A DNA stretch of 64,000 nucleotides from positions 1-64,000 of the forward strand of contig CAYMRS010000003.1 in assembly GCA_964392915.1 (NCBI GenBank), written 5' to 3'. The DNA is from JAAYUK01 sp964392915 (GTDB taxonomy: Bacteria; Nitrospirota; Thermodesulfovibrionia; Thermodesulfovibrionales; Dissulfurispiraceae). Below the pieces are notes generated by a model. That model saw only the letters and a list, made by a program, of their open reading frames with translations. It ran no database searches and had not been told where the DNA came from. How positions within the stretch are numbered: position 1 is the stretch's first letter; every line of letters starts with the position of its first letter. Below are positions 33,860 to 43,482 of this stretch, in pieces. Both the position numbers and the translations under genes were made by a program.

Positions 33860-34051
33860 ACTTATAAGTATGGGCGGTTGTTAACCATTGAAGACCTTGA
33901 GGCTATTCGTAAACATATCGCGACAGACAGGCCGCTGGCTGCACAAGCCGTCCCGCAAAAGATAGTCTGAGCGATTCATCCTTCAATTGGGAGGCGATGA
34001 ACTTGTATATAACTTTGCTTCTTTGGGGGGATTTCAAACAGATGCGGCAAA

Positions 34052-34396
34052 CTATAGCGATCGCAAATACTCTTCCCATTCTATCGGAAGAAGATATTTC
34101 TTTTTATTGTTGCACGACTTGCAGGCAGTGACAAGATTGGCTTTGGTGGATTTGCCGCCGCGGATGAGCGGAACAATGTGATCCATGGTAAGTTCCGGCG
34201 GGGGGACTTTCGCGTTACAGTAATAACAGACGCCCCGGGCAAGCTTCTGTTTCCACCAGGCGCTCTGCCGCAGTTCACGCGCCTTGCCTCGCTCCCGCTT
34301 GATCTCCTCGTCGGAGCCGACCGGGATGAACGATCCTATCTTCGTCCCCTCTTGTTCTCTTCTTCTTCGTAATACTTTTTGTAGACGATGTCCCAC
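34052..34396 (-). CDS. HNH endonuclease family protein
   Basis: About 114 aa. The HNH core is clear: GVCYYCNAKVPPPELTMDHI, then VPLIRGG and the zinc pair with ACKSCNNKK. The start is uncertain: a GTG at 34396 would overlap the DUF507 gene by 61 bp, and homologous sequence seems to begin around KIGSFIPVGSDEEIKRERGK, where no standard start codon is present. It is last in the rpsF operon. A nuclease acting on DNA is implied by the family. Confidence 0.8.
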   Translation of the reverse strand: MGHRLQKVLRRRREQEGTKIGSFIPVGSDEEIKRERGKARELRQSAWWKQKLARGVCYYCNAKVPPPELTMDHIVPLIRGGKSTKANLVTACKSCNNKKKYLLPIEWEEYLRSL

Positions 34397-34614
34397 TCCG
34401 GACTGCCTTCGACCAGCCTTTTGGAAAGCGTGTCAATCTTGGCGCGCACCGCGGTGTCAAGATCTTCTCCAAGTTTCAGCTCGGCGACGAACACCCGCTT
34501 TATTTCCCGGCGGATATCGCCCTCTTCAACTTTCGCCTCAAGGAGTCCCTGCTGAAGCAGTCCGCGCAAAAGCATGTGGGTGGTGTGGGTGATTTTGTCC
34601 TCGGAAAGCATCAT
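34336..34614 (-). CDS. DUF507 family protein (second copy)
   Basis: A 92-aa helical protein (MMLSEDKITHTTHMLLRGLL) ending in a charged tail (YKKYYEEEENKRGRR). It pairs with the adjacent DUF507 gene, with which it overlaps by 4 bp; the two paralogues are diverged but share the pattern of a helical core ending in a YRKL/YKKY-like segment. Function unknown. Confidence 0.85.
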   Translation of the reverse strand: MMLSEDKITHTTHMLLRGLLQQGLLEAKVEEGDIRREIKRVFVAELKLGEDLDTAVRAKIDTLSKRLVEGSPEWDIVYKKYYEEEENKRGRR

Positions 34615-34892
34615 AGGATGATGTTCCTTTCCCTGACAAGCTTCATCTTGGTCATTTCGAAAAGTTTGCGGTAGTCCATGCGGCCCTTGTTGATTTCGTT
34701 TTCGTGTTTCCGGAGCATCTGCCGCACCTCTTCGCTGAGGCGATCTTCAATGGTAAGTTCGTACATGAGCAGTTTTTCGGTTTCTTCAACAAGCTGCGGC
34801 AGCGGGACCGTCGGCTCAATGAGGTCTTTCTTCATCAGAGCATCGACGATCCGCTGCGAAATCACCGGAACCCAGTTCTTTGGGATCCGCAT
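34611..34892 (-). CDS. DUF507 family protein (first copy)
   Basis: A 93-aa protein beginning MRIPKNWVPVISQRIVDALM, characteristic of DUF507. It sits 4 bp after rpsR in the same operon, suggesting a link with translation or replication, but no function is established for the family. Confidence 0.88.
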   Translation of the reverse strand: MRIPKNWVPVISQRIVDALMKKDLIEPTVPLPQLVEETEKLLMYELTIEDRLSEEVRQMLRKHENEINKGRMDYRKLFEMTKMKLVRERNIIL

Positions 34893-34896
34893 GCGT

Positions 34897-35127
34897 CTAG
34901 CGCTCCATGAACGGCATAAGCGCGATAGTGCGGGCGCGTTTGATTGCTTCGGTCAACTCGCGCTGATGAGCGGCGCAGGTGCCGGTCATCTTGCGGGAAA
35001 GGATCTTTCCGCGCTCGGTCATATAGCTCCGGAGCGTCTTGAGCTCCTTGTAGTCAATGAACGGAACTTTATCCGCGCAGAATCTGCAGAACTTTCTTCT
35101 CTGGAATCTCCTCTGTTGGTATGCCAT
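34897..35127 (-). CDS. rpsR: 30S ribosomal protein S18
   Basis: A 76-aa basic protein with the S18 hallmarks: FQRRKFCRFCADK, IDYKELKTLRSYMTERGKI and SRKMTGTCAAHQRELTEAIK. A CxxC pair (CRFC) and a third cysteine indicate the zinc-binding form. Standard order rpsF-ssb-rpsR. Confidence 0.97.
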   Translation of the reverse strand: MAYQQRRFQRRKFCRFCADKVPFIDYKELKTLRSYMTERGKILSRKMTGTCAAHQRELTEAIKRARTIALMPFMER

Positions 35128-35157
35128 ATATCTATCCTTCCTTTTCTCTGATGTCGT

Positions 35158-35550
35158 TTAAAAAGGCTCGAGATCCGAGACCTCGTCCGGCGGCGGCGCC
35201 TCTCCGGAACCCGCCCCTGCGGACGGCCCGTCCTTCTTGGAAAGGAAACGCAGGGTATTCGTCACCACTTCCATCTTCGACTTCTTCTGGCCTTCATACT
35301 CCCAGCGACGCTCTCGAAGTCTGCCTTCAACAAGCACCGAACGGCCCTTGCTCAGGTACTGGCCGCAGGATTCCGCCTGCTTGCCCCAGACAACGCAATC
35401 GATAAAGAGCGTCTCTTCCTTGTTCTCATCCCCGGAACGATACCGCGAATTCACCGCGATCGCAACGGTCGCGACAGGGGTGCCGGACGGCGTGTACCGG
35501 ACTTCAGGATCCTTGGTAAGATTGCCGATGAGAATGACGCGGTTGAACAT
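35158..35550 (-). CDS. ssb: Single-stranded DNA-binding protein
   Basis: A 130-aa SSB: MFNRVILIGNLTKDPEVRYT, FIDCVVWGKQAE, YLSKGRSVLVEGRLRERRWE form the OB fold, then a short disordered linker. The acidic C-terminal tip (SDLEPF) keeps the proline-phenylalanine that binds partner proteins, though with fewer acidic residues than the usual DDDIPF. Its ATG overlaps the rpsF stop region. Confidence 0.96.
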   Translation of the reverse strand: MFNRVILIGNLTKDPEVRYTPSGTPVATVAIAVNSRYRSGDENKEETLFIDCVVWGKQAESCGQYLSKGRSVLVEGRLRERRWEYEGQKKSKMEVVTNTLRFLSKKDGPSAGAGSGEAPPPDEVSDLEPF

Positions 35551-35924
35551 TATGCTTTCGCTTTCTGCTCCGCGGGAGCGACTTCAGATGCAGTTACCGG
35601 AATGCCGGTAATATCGGCCGGAAGCGCCGCAATCTGCTTCTTGCCGAGCCGGATAACCATGAACTTGATGATTTGGTCGTAGACCTTGAAGAATGTTTCG
35701 AGCTGGCGGATTGCCGGGGACGGAGCCTTGTAGATAAACATCACATAGTGGCCCATCTTCTGCTTGTTCATCTCATAGGCGAGACGGCGCTTACCCCAAT
35801 TGTCTACCTTGAGGACTTCTCCGCCTCCCTTGACGATGACCTCCGCGACCTTGTCGAGCGCGGCCTTCAGTTCGTCTTCAGCGAGGGAAGGGTTGATAAT
35901 GACTACTGTTTCATAAAAATTCAC
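35550..35924 (-). CDS. rpsF: 30S ribosomal protein S6
   Basis: A 124-aa S6 protein. I choose the GTG at 35924 because GGAGGTG lies just upstream and the protein then begins at the conserved NFYETVVIINPSL; the longer frame covers the leader. Further S6 markers are DNWGKRRLAYEMNKQKMGHY and FKVYDQIIKFMVIRL. The acidic tail (ASEVAPAEQKAKA) is modest. Operon head of rpsF-ssb-rpsR-DUF507-DUF507-HNH. Confidence 0.96.
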   Translation of the reverse strand: MNFYETVVIINPSLAEDELKAALDKVAEVIVKGGGEVLKVDNWGKRRLAYEMNKQKMGHYVMFIYKAPSPAIRQLETFFKVYDQIIKFMVIRLGKKQIAALPADITGIPVTASEVAPAEQKAKA

Positions 35925-36023
35925 CTGACACCTCCATCTGGATCTGTAGCCCTGTCCCAAGGAAGGGCATGGAGGGACACCCTGCGTCACAAAAACACGG
36001 GATACCCGTAACTTGTGTTTATA
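35925..36023 (-). promoter_or_regulatory. Promoter and structured leader of the rpsF operon
   Basis: On the minus strand TTGATT, an 18-bp spacer and TGG TATAAA (36018-36023) predict a start near 36011 and a leader of ~87 nt. The leader holds hairpins ACGGG/CCCGT and TGTCCC/GGGACA. Its segment CCTCCAT can pair with ATGGAGG, the ribosome-binding site of rpsF. S6-S18 autoregulation through such leaders is known in other bacteria; here it is inference. Confidence 0.5.
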
Positions 36024-36043
36024 CCATAGCCGGCACGGGAAAA

Positions 36044-37437
<1,394 letters not shown>

Positions 37438-37441
<4 letters not shown>

Positions 37442-38556
37442 CTTTTCTTCCCGGAAGTTCGGGTGGTCCCCGTTTGGAATGGTAAGTATACGCTAAATGT
37501 CGTCCCGCTGCCAAGTGCGCTTTTTACCTTGATGATCCCGTCATGATCCCGGATGATCTTTTTCGAGAGGGCGAGGCCGAGACCGCTGCCGCCCTCCTTC
37601 CGCGTGTAATACGGCAGAAAAATACGGGGAAGCTCCTCGCGCGGGATGCCGGCCCCGGTGTCCTGAATCGCGATAACCGCCCAGCGCTGCTTACGCATGC
37701 TCCGGGCGCGGCCGGGATTTTTCGCCGAGGCGCGGCCTGCCGGATCATGAATGAGGGCATATTCGTGTGAAGGGCGGGTCGAGATCGAAATAACGCGTTC
37801 ATATTTCATTGAGGCTACCGCCTCTGCGGCGTTCTTGAGCAGATTGATGAGCACCTGCAGAAGTTTGCTCTCATCTCCCTCGATTATCGGCAGGCTCGGG
37901 TCGTACGATTTCTGGATGGTGATGGCCTGTTCCCTGATGGCCGGCTGCATGACATGCAGCGCGTGCTCGATAATCTCATGAATATTGACGGGGTGGAACG
38001 CCGGCTTGCGGGTAATCGTAAGGTAGCTCTGCACAACGGCGTTCAGCCGGTCAGTTTCCTTGAGAATCAGCCGGACTGCTTCCGCCGCTTCTCCTCCCGG
38101 TGTGGTCTTTTTGAGGATCTGCGCGGCGCCTTTGATGCCGCTCAGCGGGTTCTTCACTTCATGCGCGATAGCGCCAAGCAGGTAGAGCAGGGAGTCGAAC
38201 TGAAAGTCTTCACGCTCGGTAATATCCAGATGTTCACGAATGCAGAACAGGGCGCCTTCCAGCTTCGCTTCTCTATAGTACGGCACAATCGCGAGATCAA
38301 CAGTGACAGGGCGGCCAGCCTCAAGATGTATATCCCTGCCGTTGTATGGCCGCCCCTCGGCGAGCGTATTGCCGAGGAAAACCGCCAGATCCGGAGGCTG
38401 CGTAAAGAGGTCTCCGATCTCCGCGCCCTTCAGTTCCGTGCTGTTTCTGCCAAAAAACTCTTCAGCCGCCTTGTTGACGAATACCAGCTCTCCCTGCTGA
38501 TCAAAGAGACAGACCGCTTCGTCAAGGTTCTGCAGTATCGCTTCGGCAATTTCCAC
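37438..38556 (-). CDS. NtrB-like PAS sensor histidine kinase
   Basis: A 372-aa soluble kinase. The N-terminal PAS domain (ILQNLDEAVCLFDQQGELVF) spans ~1-110; the H-box is AIAHEVKNPLSGIKGA with His132; then NLLKNAAEAV (N-box), IQDTGAGIP (G1), LPYYTRKEGGSGLGLALSKK (F and G2 boxes). It lies 2 bp after nadD and overlaps the regulator gene. Together they form an NtrBC-type pair, the second of three in this window. Confidence 0.92.
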
Positions 38557-38558
38557 AG

Positions 38559-39188
38559 CTAACTCCGGTACAGCTGCTTATTTTCGATATAGGATGCGAC
38601 AGGTTCAGGGACGAGATAGCGGATGCTCCTGCCCTCACGAACAAGCCGGCGAATCTGAGTAGATGAAATAGCCAGCGGCGTCGTCTCGAGGAAAACGGCT
38701 GTTCTGCCGCCGCGCAGCCGCCATGTCTCGGGGTCGGAAGCCAGGCGCGCGTCCAGAAACGGCGATTGCCGGACAAGCTCCGGCGCAACCCCCGGGCGGG
38801 TCACGACAGCTAGGTCGATAAGGGTTGTCAGCTCTTCGGGGCGATGCCAGTTCGGAAGATCGAGGAACGCGTCAGCACCGATGATAAACACCCGATCATC
38901 AAAGGGGTATTGTGCGGCAAGAGCCCGGGCGGTATCGACCGTAAACGATTTCCGCCCGGTCCGCAGTTCAACCTCCGACAGGGAGAACCTCGGATTGCCC
39001 GCGATAGCCAGCCTCGTGAGAGCAACCCGGTCGTGAACATCAGCGAGGTCGTCATTCTTCAGCGGCGGATTTCCCGAAGGAAGAAACAGAACCGTGTCAA
39101 GCTCAAGAGCGGTTCCGGCCTCTTCGGCTGCGCGCAGATGGCCATAGTGGACGGGATTGAATGTCCCGCCAAAAAATCCAAGCCGCAC
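38559..39188 (-). CDS. nadD: Nicotinate-nucleotide adenylyltransferase
   Basis: A 209-aa nucleotidyltransferase: MRLGFFGGTFNPVHYGHL with the GxFxPxHxGH motif, FIIGADAFLDLPNWHRPEEL, and the C-terminal ISSTQIRRLVREGRSI. It makes deamido-NAD from nicotinate mononucleotide and ATP. It lies 12 bp after the duplicated-domain gene in a proA-led operon. Position near proA matches the common obg-proA-nadD order. Confidence 0.94.
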   Translation of the reverse strand: MRLGFFGGTFNPVHYGHLRAAEEAGTALELDTVLFLPSGNPPLKNDDLADVHDRVALTRLAIAGNPRFSLSEVELRTGRKSFTVDTARALAAQYPFDDRVFIIGADAFLDLPNWHRPEELTTLIDLAVVTRPGVAPELVRQSPFLDARLASDPETWRLRGGRTAVFLETTPLAISSTQIRRLVREGRSIRYLVPEPVASYIENKQLYRS

Positions 39189-39200
39189 GGCAGCTGATTC

Positions 39201-39770
39201 CTATGGTTCGAGAATCTTCTCGAGCGCTTCGTCGCCTTTAGGCTGGGCGCGCGGGGCTTCCTCCGGCACATAGAGCATGACCCCGCCCCGCACCGGGCGC
39301 ACAACAATTTTGCCCTGGGCTGCAAGCTCGTTCGTTGCCTTGACAGGGTCGTCGTTATCAAAATACTTTTTGAATGCCTGGTTGAAACCTGAATAGACCG
39401 TATGGATGCCTTTATAGTTATCTTTCCGAAGCGCGGGGATAGCCTTCCTGATAAACTCCTCGCGGCTCAGCTTCAGGGAATCATCATGGCCCGGCCCGAG
39501 AATGGCCGCAAGCGCCTCATCTGCCTTGTTCGGGACCGCCGGAGCGTCTTCCGGCAGATACAGCATGACGCCGCCCCGCACCGGGCGAATCACGACTTTC
39601 CCCTGAGCCGCAAGCTCATTGGTCACCTGAATGGGATCAACCTCGCCGTAATGTTTTTTGAACGCCTGGTTGAAGCCGGAATAGACCGTATGGATACCTT
39701 TATAGTTATCCTTACGCAGCTTGACGATAGCCTTTTTAATAAACTCCTCATAGCTCAGCTTCTCGGACAT
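39201..39770 (-). CDS. Hypothetical protein made of two tandem copies of one ~90-aa domain
   Basis: A 189-aa protein in which residues ~5-85 and ~100-180 are nearly identical: both contain EEFI(K/R)KAI, LRKDNYKGIHTVYSGFNQAF, TNELAAQGK and RPVRGGVMLY(L/V)PE. The pattern of helices followed by a two-strand wing looks like a winged helix. Linkers are acidic and proline-rich. It lies between proA and nadD in a tight operon. Function unknown. Confidence 0.8.
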   Translation of the reverse strand: MSEKLSYEEFIKKAIVKLRKDNYKGIHTVYSGFNQAFKKHYGEVDPIQVTNELAAQGKVVIRPVRGGVMLYLPEDAPAVPNKADEALAAILGPGHDDSLKLSREEFIRKAIPALRKDNYKGIHTVYSGFNQAFKKYFDNDDPVKATNELAAQGKIVVRPVRGGVMLYVPEEAPRAQPKGDEALEKILEP

Positions 39771-39791
39771 GACAGCCCTCCCCAGTATTGT

Positions 39792-41048
39792 TTATTCCCG
39801 AACCTGGCCGTTGCCGAAGACAACGAATTTGGTACAGGTTAATTCCTCGAGTCCCATCGGACCGCGAGCGTGAATTTTATCGGTCGATATGCCGATTTCG
39901 GCGCCAAGGCCGAACTGAAAACCATCGTTCAGGCGCGTGGAGGCATTCACCAGCACCGCGGAGGAGTCAACCTCTCGGACAAAGCGCATCGCCTTTGCGT
40001 AATGCTCCGTCACAATGACATCGGTGTGCAGCGAGCCATAGGCGGCTATGTGCTCCATCGCCTCTTCCATATCTTTCACAACCCGCACGTTCAGAATCAG
40101 GTCAAGGTACTCTCTTCCGTAATCGCTCCTGGCGGCCTTCTTCGCGCCCGCGAACAGTTTCCGCGTGGTCTCGTCACCCTTAATGGTCACGCCTGCCGCG
40201 GCAAACTTCTGCAACATCTTCGGGAGGAATTTCTTCGCTATCGGAGCGTCAACAAGCATCGTCTCCATAGCATTGCAGGTTCCGGGCCGCTGCACCTTCG
40301 CATTGAAGCAGACCGACTCGGCCATCTTGAGATCCGCGTCGCGGTCAACAAAGACGTGGCACACCCCCTTGTAATGCTTGAGGACCGGAATGCGGGCATT
40401 CTCGGTCACGGTCCGGATAAGTCCCTCCCCGCCGCGCGGGATTACGAGGTCGATCATCCCTTCAAGCTTGATCATTTCGAGTACCGCCTCATGGCCGGGA
40501 ACATCAAGGTAGGTGATAGCGCCGGGATGAATGCCATAGTCCCGCAAGACGCCCTGCAGAACCTTGACGATTATGCGGTTGGAGTTCAGCGCTTCGGACC
40601 CGCCGCGCAGGATTGCGGCATTGCCGGTCTTCAGGCAGAGGCTCGACGCATCGGCCGTTACATTCGGCCGCGATTCGTAGATCATGGCGATGACCCCAAT
40701 CGGCACACGCATGCGGCCCACGCTCATACCATTCGGCCGCTGCCGCATCCTGCTGATCTCACCGACCGGATCCGGCAATCGGGCGACTTCAACAAGACCC
40801 TGCGCCATTTCATCAATTCTCTTTGCGGTCAGCGTCAGCCGGTCAATCATGGCAGAGGAAAGACCTTTTTTGCGCGCGAATTCGAGGTCTTTCGCGTTTT
40901 CTTCCATAAGGTCGGCCGCTCGTTCCCTGAGAGCAACTGCCATCGCGATCAGCACATCGTTTTTCAGCTGCAACGAAGCTGTCGCAAGACTTCGGGCACC
41001 GGCTTTGGCTTCCCCGGCCTTTTCGAGAACAAATCGCTTTATATCCAT
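39792..41048 (-). CDS. proA: Gamma-glutamyl phosphate reductase
   Basis: A 418-aa ALDH-superfamily enzyme of proline synthesis. Family motifs seen are IAMIYESRPNVTADASSLCLKTGNA (NAD site), LIIPRGG-type VIPRGGEGLIRTV, the catalytic cysteine in NAKVQRPGTCNAMET, and LGAEIGISTDKIHARGPMGL near the C-terminus. TATAAGGGG lies before the ATG. It heads the operon proA-(duplicated protein)-nadD-kinase-regulator. proB is not in the window. Confidence 0.96.
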   Translation of the reverse strand: MDIKRFVLEKAGEAKAGARSLATASLQLKNDVLIAMAVALRERAADLMEENAKDLEFARKKGLSSAMIDRLTLTAKRIDEMAQGLVEVARLPDPVGEISRMRQRPNGMSVGRMRVPIGVIAMIYESRPNVTADASSLCLKTGNAAILRGGSEALNSNRIIVKVLQGVLRDYGIHPGAITYLDVPGHEAVLEMIKLEGMIDLVIPRGGEGLIRTVTENARIPVLKHYKGVCHVFVDRDADLKMAESVCFNAKVQRPGTCNAMETMLVDAPIAKKFLPKMLQKFAAAGVTIKGDETTRKLFAGAKKAARSDYGREYLDLILNVRVVKDMEEAMEHIAAYGSLHTDVIVTEHYAKAMRFVREVDSSAVLVNASTRLNDGFQFGLGAEIGISTDKIHARGPMGLEELTCTKFVVFGNGQVRE

Positions 41049-41252
41049 AGATGTACCCCTTATAGTAGTAATAGCATACGGCTAATATTAAACATATACT
41101 GTTTTCAACGGAAAATCAATGTCATTTGTGGAAATATTGGGAGAATTCACAGGCAGGACAGTCTGAAGTCACATTGCGCCGGGACAGATATCTTCCGGGA
41201 CGAAGGGTTCCCATGTGTGGATTGCAGCCACAGGCGCTTCCGCTCCTTCGTG

Positions 41253-41822
41253 CTACGGACTGTTTTTTACAAAGGCCTTCGCCCGCTCCAGAAATCCGAA
41301 CATCTTGAGGTCAACGCAGTCTCCTGCTTCGGTGAACTCCCTGAGCCGCTCATATGCCTGCTCCATCGGAACCAGAAAGACCTCGATGCGTTCGGACTCA
41401 TCGGGCTGAAAAGAGGTCTTCAGCGCCTCCGACGCCGGTTCCGCGTCCCTGCAGAGGTAGACCGTCGTTATCTCCGTTGAAAGTCCCGAAGAGACGGGAC
41501 CCTCCGCGAGCAGTTCAATGTGGTTGCCGGCATACCCGGTTTCTTCCAGCAGTTCCCGGAGCGCCGCGTCCTGCAGCGTCTCATGCCGGTCATTCAAGCC
41601 CGCGGGAAATTCGATCACATGGCGGTTCAGTACGGGTCGAAACTGACGAATGAAGATGAACTCACCGGCTTTTGTTATGGGAATAACGATAACAATGCCC
41701 TCGCAGTTCACCCGCTCGACCGCCTCCCACGAACGCAGAACCCCTGAGGAGTCCCGATACGTCAGCAGCACGCAACGGATAAACCTGCCCTCCCAGACAA
41801 CAGTGCGGTCAACAATTTCCAA
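41253..41822 (-). CDS. Nudix hydrolase (ADP-ribose pyrophosphatase type)
   Basis: A 189-aa protein with the Nudix box GLNDRHETLQDAALRELLEE then TG, matching Gx5Ex7REUxEExGU. The preceding VIEFPAG and following FLVPMEQA are typical of ADP-ribose pyrophosphatases. The start is probably TTG at 41822, with AAAGGA upstream. The 204-bp stretch between this gene and proA shows no feature I can name. Confidence 0.88.
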   Translation of the reverse strand: MEIVDRTVVWEGRFIRCVLLTYRDSSGVLRSWEAVERVNCEGIVIVIPITKAGEFIFIRQFRPVLNRHVIEFPAGLNDRHETLQDAALRELLEETGYAGNHIELLAEGPVSSGLSTEITTVYLCRDAEPASEALKTSFQPDESERIEVFLVPMEQAYERLREFTEAGDCVDLKMFGFLERAKAFVKNSP

Positions 41823-41916
41823 AAAAGATTCCTTTCAACCATGAGCGCTTTTCCCTTATAAGCTTCCGTCCTTCCTTGCGTTCGGACTTCAGCTCTTCCC
41901 TGCCCCAGCTTTTTTC

Positions 41917-42261
41917 TCAGCCTGGCGGCCACTGCATCTGGCGTCCGCCGAGTACGTGAACGTGCAGATGATACACCGACTGCCCGCTTTCCGGATTACA
42001 GTTTGAGACGATGCGAAAGCCGCGCTCGGCGATGTGTTTCATGCGCGCGATGCCCCGCGCGGTTTTCAGAAGGTGCCATATCAGATCGCTGTCCTCTTCC
42101 GGCACATCCAGCAGGGTTGCGAAGTGTTTTTTCGGAATGATGAGGATATGCACCGGCGCTTTCGGGTCTACATCCTCGAACGCCAGCACCCGCTCGTCTT
42201 CAAAAACAATGCGGGCAGGGACTTCTCGATTCACTATTTTGCAGAAAAGACAGTTTTGCAT
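41917..42261 (-). CDS. HIT-family (HinT-like) nucleotide hydrolase
   Basis: A 114-aa protein: CLFCKIVNREVPARIVFEDE at the start and the histidine triad VYHLHVHVLGGRQMQWPPG at the end. AGGAGG lies 6 nt before the ATG. HinT enzymes split purine nucleoside phosphoramidates. Length and ending are standard. Confidence 0.94.
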   Translation of the reverse strand: MQNCLFCKIVNREVPARIVFEDERVLAFEDVDPKAPVHILIIPKKHFATLLDVPEEDSDLIWHLLKTARGIARMKHIAERGFRIVSNCNPESGQSVYHLHVHVLGGRQMQWPPG

Positions 42262-42349
42262 GGCAATCCTCCTAAGGCAAGGAGCGCGGAAGCTCGCCGC
42301 AAATCAGGCAGCAGAGAAACGCGCTTCCTGATTTTCCGCCTTCCGTTTT

Positions 42350-42679
42350 TCAGCCCTTTTGGGCTTCAATTTTTCGATAAAAACAGGTTCTTTCACCGGT
42401 ATGGCAGGCCCCCTTGCCGTGCTGTTTCACCTTTACCAGAAGGGTGTCCGCGTCACAATCGTACCAAATGCCCCTGACCTCCTGCAGATCTCCCGAGGTT
42501 TCCCCTTTCTTCCAGAACTTCTGGCGCGAACGCGACCAGAAGTGCGTAAATCCTGATTCCAGCGTCATCTTCAGGGAAGCGTCGTTCATATAGGCAAGCA
42601 TCAGGATATCGCCATTTTCAGCATCCTGCACAATGGCGGGGATGAGGCCTTTTTCATCGTATTTCAGTTCCGGCAGCAC
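42350..42679 (-). CDS. hisI: Phosphoribosyl-AMP cyclohydrolase
   Basis: A 109-aa enzyme of histidine synthesis with LMLAYMNDASLKMTLESG, FWSRSRQKFWKKGETSG and the metal-binding CDADTLLVKVKQHG, GACHTGERTCFYR. The start is GTG at 42679 with AGGAGG upstream. It lacks the fused HisE domain. No other his gene is in the window. Confidence 0.95.
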   Translation of the reverse strand: MLPELKYDEKGLIPAIVQDAENGDILMLAYMNDASLKMTLESGFTHFWSRSRQKFWKKGETSGDLQEVRGIWYDCDADTLLVKVKQHGKGACHTGERTCFYRKIEAQKG

Positions 42680-42774
42680 AAAAAACCTCCTGAGAAAATT
42701 CAGAATTCAGAAAACTGCAGCCAGTAGTCAGGATATGGCAGTCATCCTCACTACTGCTTTCTGGCTCCTTGATT

Positions 42775-43257
42775 CTATGTTTTATACCCGATTTTCCGTA
42801 AAAACTCCCGGCGGTTCTGTTTGTCCTGTTCGCCTTCCACGCCTTTGGGCGCGGTGCCGTCAATAACGCCGAGAATGCCGCATCCCTGCGCCGTCTGTGC
42901 GAGAACAACCTGCAGCGGGTTCGCCGTAGCGCAAAAGACGCGGCAGACTTCCTGGCATGCCTTGATGTCGTTCAGCACGGCTATCGGAAAGGCATTTCTC
43001 AGCACGATACAAAACACATGTCCGGCTGACATGAGGAGAAGATTCTTCACACACGCGTCAATGAGCTCCTGACTGTTCCCCTCGGTGCGAATAAGGCAGG
43101 GACCGGAGGCCTCGGTGAACGCGACGCCGAACTGCGCGTGAGAAATCCGCGTCGCGAGGATTTCGTAAAGATCCTCGGCAGTCTTGATGAAGTGAGTCTG
43201 GCCAAGGATGATGTTGCAGCCTTCGGGAATCTCAATCGGCACGACCTTCAGTTCCAT
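42775..43257 (-). CDS. Adenosine-specific kinase family protein (PF04008)
   Basis: A 160-aa protein (start ATG 43257, with GGGAGG upstream; an ATG 9 nt earlier overlaps that site). The start MELKVVPIEIPEGCNIILGQ and HFIKTAEDLYE, FGVAFTEASGPCLIR, AGHVFCIVLRNAFPIAVLN, CATANPLQVVLAQT are family hallmarks. The family was named from an archaeal adenosine-binding protein; its role in bacteria is unclear. Confidence 0.9.
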   Translation of the reverse strand: MELKVVPIEIPEGCNIILGQTHFIKTAEDLYEILATRISHAQFGVAFTEASGPCLIRTEGNSQELIDACVKNLLLMSAGHVFCIVLRNAFPIAVLNDIKACQEVCRVFCATANPLQVVLAQTAQGCGILGVIDGTAPKGVEGEQDKQNRREFLRKIGYKT

Positions 43258-43482
43258 GGCTCTCATCCTCCCTGTCAGCGGGTGATTTGATGCTTGATGC
43301 TACCAGACTCCCTGCGCTTTTGCAACCCGCCTGAATACCTTTTCAAAAGGTTCAGTCCGGGTCCCGATTCATGGACTCCGGCGGGAGAAGCAGGGAAAGA
43401 TGCGGCATCGTGCAGGTCCTGCCGGAAACGCCAGAAATCCCGGCGCGCGAGAAATCAGCGCGAGGACAAATGCGACTGCGGA

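Noticed and set aside
39870..41480. A 536-codon plus-strand frame opposite proA and the Nudix gene.
   Set aside because: Antisense to two clear enzymes and without recognisable motifs.
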